Below are positions 56,366 to 64,000 of a stretch of 64,000 bases of DNA, one piece after another (position 1 is the first letter of the stretch; the number at the start of each line of letters is the position of its first letter). The position numbers and the translations under genes were made by a program. The notes under the pieces are model-generated. The model saw only the letters and a list, made by a program, of their open reading frames with translations, did no database searches and was not told the DNA's origin. Origin of the DNA: Undaria pinnatifida (lineage: Eukaryota > Sar > Phaeophyceae > Laminariales > Alariaceae); NCBI GenBank assembly GCA_012845835.1, contig JABAKD010000030.1, positions 14,355,076 through 14,419,075 on the forward strand, read 5' to 3'.

Positions 56366-59300
56366 ATGACCCCCGCGGCGGACGACGATATCGCTGCTGC
56401 GCAGTCCTCGGTACCCCTCCTCTCGAGAAGACGCGGTTCCCTCGCCACCTCCGTCTCGTCGGATAGAAATGACGCCGGAGCTGGAGACATCGAACAGGGA
56501 GCACCGGGCGGGGGGGTAGTAGGAGGAGCCGCAGCAGAGGACTCCATCATCAGTGTCCGGGTCAAAACTGCTGGGGACGGGAGGGAGTACAAGGTGTCGA
56601 GCTCTCTCACGACGACCGTTGCTCAGGTAACAAGGGTGTGGTCCATACGACGAAACCCCCCACCGCCACCCCCTTCAAGTCTAGGTGCATAGAAGAATCC
56701 CGAATTTTCCGGGTTTTTCTTCACAAAATCGACCGACCACCTACAAAAAATATATTGAAAAGTCCAATTGGAAAAGTCTTCTCGATTCAGACTCGGGCTC
56801 GGACACGTGTGAGCTTGGGCAATAATATCAACATTACCCGTCGTCAAACTCACCGGCCGAAATCGTTCTGAGGTGCACCCTACGAGCTGTCTTATACGGT
56901 TCTGGCCGTTGTCCTAGCCGTCTTTACCATCACGAACTCGTAACAGGGTGCTGATTCCCTTCCACCACCCTCACCACCACCCCCATCCGAAACGCTCGGC
57001 TCGTCGCTGGAACATGAAGCCGAACAGAAGCGAATGCCGGATGTGAGTTTTGGGAAGGAGCGTGAATGAGTGTGATCCCAGATGTTGAGATAATTGCTCA
57101 GTTTTTTTATTTTTCTCGTGCGAGGCGTACGGCTCCACGCCTGTACATGGTACTAATATCATAACCCACTGCTGTAGTAGGGCCGGCAATTTTTAGCTGC
57201 TTAGAGCGTGAAGTAGAACACGTAAAATGTACGTGCGAGGTACGTGCGAGGTGAGAAGTGCAACTTGCAGCGCCCACACTCGCACCGCCTATGATATGAC
57301 TGCGTGGTCTCCTATTTGAGATGATGATTTATGAAAAGGATAACCAGGTGCGTGTCATGTACCTGGTATGTACACCAGCGAGATGGCCTTTTTTATTTTT
57401 CACGTACTGGCTATATCGGTACCACTATGTTCTTGGAACGGAATTTTGAGAATTTCTTGCCAGACTCGGCGGCAGTATCTCGTACTACAGCAGTACAAAG
57501 CAGAACTGCTGTGATATTATTATAAAAATTAAAATACACTCCAGCTGTGAGATCGAAGATTTCGTCGAAACTCATCTTTGCAAGCTGTGTGTGATACTCC
57601 GATCGCGCGCATTACGAGTTGTGTGTCCTCATTAAGGATATAGGTCGGCGACTCCCCTTACAGCTGTATCATGTAGGCACACCGCCGTGACCGTAGGTGG
57701 AGCAGTGGCTGCTGCTAATGACGCGCGCGAAGAGCGTGAGCACCACGTCACCATGAACAGAACGTGCGCCATCATTTTTTGTTGTTGTAACAATCACTCT
57801 TGCTTTTTAGCTCAACTCGCGAGAGGTTTTGCCCTCAGCGTCCTTTTCACAAGCCGTGCGCGGTCACAGGCGACTTCCCTCCTTTCCCCCGATACATGCC
57901 TTCATGTTTATCGCGCATGCGAAGGACGGGTTCAGCATTCCTACTTTTTAGCTTTTTGTTGATTTTCATCGAATTTTTGCTAACTCAGCGCTCTCGCGCT
58001 TTCCGCTCAACTGTTTACGCAAAAAAACTTTCTATGAGCACGAGTATGCACTCGGGAGGATTCGAACCCGCATTATTGGCTTTAGTAGGGACGATATTCA
58101 CCTACTGTAGTACTCCGCACGGGACACCTACTTTATCATATAATGTGTTTTGATGTCAGCCTGTTGTAAAATCATCGGTACTTAGACGGCACAAGAGAAG
58201 AAGGAAGAGAGAAGACGGCACGTTTCGTAAAAAATAAGAAGCGCAAGTGACCGCTAGTATTTGTGTGATTGCGTGCTTGCCAGTGTTGGCTTTTGACGCG
58301 CCCTTTCCTGCCAGTCTGCCAGTGCTCTCGTGCAGCCGTGACATGACATGATGACGTCCCCCTGTGCGTGGGTGCTTTGTGTCTCTTTTTGTGGTGAAGT
58401 ATGATGAGGTGTTTGGTGTGTATGCCTTTCCCCGCCCTTTCCATTGAGCTACAGATGCAACACGGCACTTACAAGCGTTGGGTCTCTGTGTGGTATAGTA
58501 TGGCATGGTTTGGTGTTTGGTGTCTTATGTTTTCCCCCGCCTTTTCCATTGAGCAACAGATGCAAAACGGCCTTTTTCGAAAATTGTTTTTTTGACCCTG
58601 GCAGCATCCGGGGACGTCCTTCACGAGCATCTGGACATACAAAACACGCGCGCACGCGCGGCCGACATGCGATATCACGCAGGTTGCAAGTTTTGAGCAC
58701 ACATCGATCTTCCAACTAATAATAGTCGAACCCACAGCTGACGTAATTATTACAATTGTTAAAATTTCGCCAGATGTGAGTTCGATCAATTGAGTGGTCG
58801 ATTCTCTAATACGATATGTATGAATAGTACCAGATGTACCGGTATGAAGCATTTTATATAATGCGAAGGAGTTCGGTATTCGTCACCTGGCACGATATTG
58901 TATGTTTCTGGTACGAGTACATACGTATAACACACCATGCGTCCGATTTTATGCGGCGATTTGTCCGTTCCTTGTTTATTGTCGTGTCCACGAAACAGTT
59001 CAAAACGGACGTGTCCCGCGTGATCGGAGCGGAGGGCAAGTACCTACGACTCATCTCCGCCGGTAAGATGCTCAACCCCGACGAGGCCCAGGTCAAGGAC
59101 TTCGGCCTTACGGAGAACTGCTACGTGCATTGCGTCGTCACCGCCGCCCCTCCCCGACTACATCTGCCGTCCCTCACGCCGGCGCAAGCAGAAGAAGAGG
59201 TGGGAATTTCGGAGTTGTCGAGTTATCGAGTTTCTGATTTTTCGAGCTTTGGAGTGTTTAACGTCCTGCCGGCGACGCCATTTGAGCGCACCGACCCCGA

Positions 59301-62262
59301 CTTGATGGAAATGATAACGACCTCACATGTATTGTGTGAAGCGTACGATACTGGTGTGAATTTTAAAATAGCACTCGACTCTATCGGTGATATTGGTACG
59401 TATGTATGAGCAGTAATTCTCGAACTTTACGAGCGAAGTAAACGACTCCGTGATGAAAATGAAAACGACTTCACATATGCGTGTCGTCTTCACATCAAAT
59501 CCGTCGTTTCTACGCTAAAACACGACGCTACTAGAATACCCGGTGTCCATCCTGATTCTCCATCTTACGGAGATAACAAGTCTGAGGTTACAGGCGGAAA
59601 CGATAATCCAAAAAAAATAATGGCAATGAACAGGAACATGTATGATATGATGTGGAATCTATGATTCTGGTGCATGTGATTTGTGAAATTGCGGTCAAAG
59701 CTATCGGTGATATTGGTATGAAGTATTTCTCGGAGTTTATGAGCGATTTAAGCGATGGGGGAATGCCGTAACACCGAAAGTCGCAATTGCGACCGATTGT
59801 ATCGTTCGATCGTTGGTGTTGGAGTGGAGGCGTTTTGCTCATTCGAACCCCGACCCCGTACGGGAAGCGCACCTCGCCCAACCTCAGCACGCAAACCCGA
59901 GTAGCCAACGCAGCAAGTCAATGTTTGATGTTTCCAAATGCAAGCGACTTTTTTTTTTCACGCCGGTTTTCGGCCACTATATGTATGCAGATTCTGCAGT
60001 AGTTACTACTATCCTAAGTGTGATGGTTGAATCAAAAGCACGTCAAAAGGGGTTGACCGTGGTCAGTAATGTGCAACGCTCATTCATGTTGTTTCCTCGT
60101 TTCTTTCGTTTTTCTCTTTCAGACGCAGGAGGGCGAAGACGATGATCCCGCCACCCGGAGGGGCTTCGATGGTTTGAGGAACAACGGCATGACCAGGGGG
60201 GAAGTCACCGCCATCCGAGGATATTTTAGCTCGCAAGTCCGTCAGGTCAGTGCGTCGATCCCCCCGTCCCCCACTCCGTCCGTCCGTCCGTCCTCTGGCA
60301 AGAGGCTGACGTGGTTGACTTGCTACGTCAGGGGTACACGTACACTTTTTTTTTTCTGGGTTGAGTCCTTTATGCCTCGGCCACAACCTTATTTTGTGTC
60401 TTGAGGGCTATATAGGTAAAACAGGTTACCTAGTACAGCCCAACGAAAAATACTGTAAAATGCAGTTGACACCCCGCCGATAATGGGCAGTTTGTGAGTC
60501 TAAATGATTATTATGATTAGTTCAGGGCCACCGTGAGGCAGAAATGTTTGGGCCGAAAAGTACCCAAAAGTACCCAAAAGTACCCCCCCCTACGCTAGCA
60601 CGGCTCTTCGGTAGGATTTCACACCTTGAGGGGGGCGCCACCTGCTCCATGTCATTTGATCATGTTTTGTTTTTGTTGCTGGCATCGTAGGCGTTTCTAT
60701 ACTAGTAATTAGTGTCAGGGGGGGGAGGGGGCACCGAGTTGTTACTTGCGCGCCTCCGACTCCACTCGGTAAGCTGCTACCGCTACGAGTTCTGCCGCCT
60801 CGGCCGAATATGAATATAACCTTAGCACAGCCTCGCCCATGACGTACTAATTAATACGAAGGGGGCACTGAGTTGTTACTTGCGTGCCTCCGTCTCGGCA
60901 TCGCAAGCTGCTACCGCTACGAGTTCTGATGCCTCGCCCAAATATGAATTTAGCGTAAGCTCAAATCTCGTACAGCGTACATGAATCATGCCGACACAAC
61001 CGACAAAGTATCTCCGTGCAAGGACGACGGCATAAGTTACACTTGGGGCATGATTTCGGCTTCAAGTCCGTGCCCTCTCTCCAGCAGCTGGACCACTCTC
61101 TGCTTCCCCTCCCTCCCGTCCCTCTTCCCCGATTGCTTACCGCTGACCGTGCGTTCCTTTCCCCTCTGCTCTTCTATCCCTGCTGCCCCCCTCCTTCCCC
61201 CTCCTTCCCCCGGATCGCGTACCGCTGATCTTGTTTGTACATCTTATTTTCACCGCGATCCCTGCTCTCGTCTGGCCTCCCCTGCCTCCCCCGCTACACC
61301 CCGCTCTGCCTTACTGCTGCAGTACGCGACTACGTTGCCGGCGTCCGAGCGAGAAAACCAAACGGATTGGGATCGCCAGGTCAGGCCCTGTTTGCCGTCT
61401 CTTTCTGTTTACCGGTAAACCTGGTGTGCCGTTTCGGGTGTTGTTGGAGTTCGAGGGGGGAAAGCGACTGTTGTGCCTCGAAATTGGAGTGAACGCAACC
61501 GTCATGTCCTCGATTTGGGAGCGAAAGTGGCTGCTTTGTGTCGAAAGGGATACCTGCTCTGTCTTGCAATGGGAGCAAAAGCGACAGCTGTGGCTCGAAA
61601 GGGGGACGAAAGCGACTTGAAAGATTTGACGGCCGGAAGGGCTTGGACCTCGAGACGGATCGTCTTTGAGGGTTGTGTTATTGTATAATGGTGGCTAGAA
61701 GTTAGTTGTTTTTTTTAGTGTTGCTGCGGGGACGTAGTGCACTGGGTTCATATCCGCTTAATGCTACGTACAGAGACCAACTATTAATAGGCCAACCGCA
61801 CACGACATCACCGGCCCGACGCCTAATATCGACCCCCCCCTCCCCTCTGCTCTCCTGTCCCCCCATCCGCCCTTCCCCCCATTATTTCCCGCTTTGCGCA
61901 TTTTTCATGCTGCCGTTGCGTGGCCACAACAGTTAGAAGTAGAAGAGCTGTGGATGAGAGCACAGCCCCCGACCTCTGAATTCGCGTTGAATGTGAGCAT
62001 GGCGAGGCGGTCCACAGGGCAGGGGGGTTCCCTGACGGGTCTCGATGGCTTCGATGGCGGTGGCTCCTCGGGGGGCACGCGCGATTTCATGTTCGGATTT
62101 GCTATGGGGGCGTTCCTTGGCGTGATTATGCTCTTGTGGATGTGGGAGGCTGCGGTCCCTCGCAAGCAGAAGCTGGGAATATTGGCCGGGGTGACGTTTA
62201 AGCAGACAGCTAACATGGTGCAGGCTGCGGTCAGCAGTCGGGGCTCCAAAGGAGAAGATTGA
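56366..62262 (+). CDS. Ubiquitin-like, single-pass membrane protein of Dsc3/DUF2407 type, four exons
   Basis: Exons 56366-56626, 58999-59199, 60123-60245 and 61933-62262; all joins are phase 0; 304 aa. Residues 1-58 are a disordered N-terminus. A ubiquitin-like fold spans about 59-137 (ISVRVKTAGDGREYKV, then FKTDVSRVIGAEGKYLRLISAGKML, then FGLTENCYVHCVV), with the typical slot for a Leu-Ile surface. Exon 3 gives the RGFDGLRNNGMTRGEVTAIRGYF block characteristic of the DUF2407 C-terminal domain. Exon 4 has one strong membrane segment at 247-266 (FMFGFAMGAFLGVIMLLWMW), followed by a basic cytosolic-type tail ending GSKGED. In fungi Dsc3 is a subunit of the Golgi/endosomal Dsc E3 ligase; whether that complex exists here is unknown, so the role is inferred. 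Metazoan TMUB proteins are the alternative comparison. A head-to-head neighbour begins 218 bp upstream. Confidence 0.88.
57535..57672 (+). repeat. Dispersed repeat B, 3'-truncated copy
   Basis: CAGCTGTGAGATCGAAGATT, CATCTTTGCAAGCTGTGTGTG and GATATAGGTCGGCGACTCCCC are present, then the match ends at CTTACAGCTGTATCATG. It lies in intron 1 of the Dsc3-like gene. Confidence 0.75.
57780..58090 (-). mobile_element. tRNA-derived SINE, diverged inverted copy
   Basis: On the minus strand: box B-like GGGTTCGAATCCTCCCGAGTGC (58,048-58,069), GCATACTCGTGCTCATAGAA, then AAAGCGCGAGAGCGCTGAGTTAGC, and the CCTGTGACCGCG end near 57,860. It has more substitutions than the copies at 24,715 and 26,473. Confidence 0.65.
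58700..58810. repeat. B-related fragment
   Basis: GTCGAACCCACAGCTGACGT and CGCCAGATGTGAGTTCGATCAATTGAG belong with the blocks at 3,970, 7,880, 18,365 and 43,170. It lies in intron 1 of the Dsc3-like gene. Confidence 0.45.
60728..60965. repeat. Tandem duplication of a 134-bp unit
   Basis: GGGGGCACCGAGTTGTTACTTGCG...GCTGCTACCGCTACGAGTTCTG...AATATGAATATAACC occurs at about 60,728 and again at about 60,862 with substitutions. It is in intron 3 of the Dsc3-like gene. Confidence 0.8.
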
Positions 62263-63890
62263 TTGCTTCATCGGAGGTTTGCTCTTGAATTGTCGAGCGG
62301 GGGGGGGGGCTGGTTGTGGAGCGCGGCACTGTTTATGGGCTCTCGTGGCTGAGGTGCGGGCCTCGTTTGTTCCTTAGGGAAAACAACATATTGATGTTGA
62401 AAACGTGTATGAGTGGTTGCGTTTTTTTCGATGTGTCTAAGGTGTTGTCTGCCTCGTGTTGAGGTTGTGGAGTAGGTGCGTTGTCGTGCGCTCTTTTCTA
62501 GGAGCTAAGGACGAGGGTTGTGGGCTCGCTCATGGTTCAGTTTTGCCGTACAGCAATCGTGGTGGAACCCCCCCCCCCCCCCCCGCCCATCCTTCATCGA
62601 GTTGTGTTTGAATTTTGCGCGGCGTGGTGCAAACGTGCAGATTTAGCCATTCGTCGTCGCATAGCCTCTATTAGTAAATTGCTGGCTTTGCAGCCTCTAT
62701 TTGTATATAGTTGGCTTCTCGAAGTGCCTCCCTGGTCTTTGCTTGGTTTTTATTGCTCGAGTGAGCTCTATCAATGGTTTTCCACCGGGAATGTGACGAA
62801 CTCAAGGGACCGCAAAGGCGCTAACATAGGGGGTGGAGGGGGCAAGAAGGAAGGGAGGAAGAGTCAGGCCTTTTTGTACGGCCTGCGCACGCTTGTGTCT
62901 TGTACGTAAATAGCGGGTAGACGGAAGGGGGTGTATTATACATGCAGTATGTTTGGTGTTTGCGTCGCTTTCTCACCCCCCCCCCCCCCCCCCATTCCTG
63001 CGGCTCTAGACGATGACCTGTCCCAGAGGATGGATGGGCTCTTTGTTGTGTCGTTCACTTTTCGCGGGGAAAAAACAAGAATCATGAGGCGCAAACGACG
63101 ACGCGCCAAGACTTTACTAGCTTTGGCGCACAGGAGTGCCGTCGTTGCTGCGCTCTTTCCCACCCCCGGCGTGCTCCGAGGCATGGGGTTCCATGTTGTT
63201 TTTTGCCCGTATTATATTATTCTTCTGATTTTCGTCAGTCTTATTATGCTCGAGCTTCAGCTGGTGTTTTGATTTAGCCACACACCGGCAGAAATAGCCG
63301 TGGGGGGGGTAGAAGGAGCGGGTGGACATCTTCCCTCTTTTTTGAAGATGACCAAATATATCGTTGCCGCCATGCGTGGCACTCGGACGGCCTCTGTGGC
63401 CATGGTGGCACGAGGCCAACGAAGGCAGCAGGCGGGAAGGGTATGGGAGCAGTGCCTTCAGCAGGATGTGTGGCCTGTTTTGTCACGATGCACTAATGTT
63501 TTGGTTGGGTGGGTGGGTGGGCGGTTGGTTGGCTGAGCGATTGATAGCTTGGTAAGTTGGTTAGTTGGTTGACGTGAAGGCCGTTGAACGGAAAGGAGAA
63601 CCTGCGGCCGAGAAGGCGCACGGATTGTACGGAGTGCTAAAAACCCGAAAGAACGCTCGGGGAAGGCTGGGCGGTAATCGCCGTTTCCCGAACTGTGAAC
63701 TGTGGGCACGTGCGATTTAGAGGTTCGCATAATTTATTTATTTTCAAAACTTGAGGCGGTTGCTGGAGGTCTGCAGACTCGCACGGAATGTTCGTATGCG
63801 GGTACCGGAGTTTCTTCGTGATGGAGGGAAGGGGAAGCATGAATAATGGCGCTTCATTCCGGTGGTGCTGCCTCTGACTACATCTGTCGA
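62263..63890. other. Downstream region, no gene recognised
   Basis: Presumed 3' UTR and intergenic sequence of the Dsc3-like gene. It has C runs at 62,569-62,584 and 62,978-62,993 and a GGTTGGTTGGGTGGGTGGG-type tract at 63,500-63,575. Frames up to 129 codons lack motifs and splice context. Confidence 0.4.
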
Positions 63891-63893
63891 GGG

Positions 63894-64000
63894 TACTCCC
63901 GTTGTTGCATACCGCTGCGGACAGAAATGTAAGGACCGTTTTATGTCCATATCGATATCCCAATGGTCCTCCCGTTGTTGCATACCGCTGCGGACAGAAA
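63894..64000. repeat. Direct repeat with 73-bp period, cut by the window end
   Basis: CCCGTTGTTGCATACCGCTG plus CGGACAGAAA occurs at 63,898 and, identical over 30 bp, at 63,971. The second copy ends with the window, so more units may follow. Confidence 0.85.

Noticed and set aside
62520-62909. 129-codon plus-strand frame downstream of the Dsc3-like gene
   Set aside because: Begins before a C run, has no recognisable domain, and probably lies in 3' UTR or intergenic DNA.

Overview
This is eukaryotic nuclear DNA. Genes are split by spliceosomal GT..AG introns with pyrimidine-rich acceptors, exons are small and GC-rich, long G or C homopolymers are common, and most of the window is dispersed repeats. 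No bacterial signals (operons, Shine-Dalgarno sites, CRISPR) are seen. Gene structure, C-rich introns and protein content (AGFG-type ArfGAP with a PYYT/GREK module, DUF2407/Dsc3-like protein, fragmentary PABP) suggest a stramenopile, most likely a brown alga. That assignment is inference.

Layout. 1-165: part of a poly(A)-binding protein RRM, broken off by a repeat. 165-23,300: mostly repeats (tRNA-derived SINEs, a 287-bp tandem tRNA-like unit, a composite element rich in G runs, poly(A)-tailed retroposons, miniature TTAA-ended elements, an inverted-repeat element), with one possible small RGG-protein gene on the minus strand (9,656-10,673). 23,365-37,300 (+): a nine-exon AGFG-like ArfGAP gene, 1088 codons plus stop, whose exon phases all agree. 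Its introns carry SINEs, C-rich pentamer satellites and a LINE 3' end. 37,301-42,012: convergent intergenic DNA with a degenerate satellite. 42,013-56,147 (-): a seven-exon coiled-coil protein gene of about 1007 residues that I do not recognise; its introns hold a dead LINE, a GGTAAC satellite and a second copy of the composite element. 56,366-62,262 (+): a four-exon ubiquitin-like, single-pass membrane protein of the Dsc3/DUF2407 type (304 aa), head to head with the coiled-coil gene and 218 bp away. 62,263-64,000: no gene seen; a direct repeat lies at the edge.

The genes do not form a pathway. The ArfGAP protein should act in vesicle coat and endocytic trafficking, the Dsc3-like protein in membrane-associated ubiquitination at ER/Golgi. 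All exon joins were read by eye from frame and splice sites; there is no transcript support.
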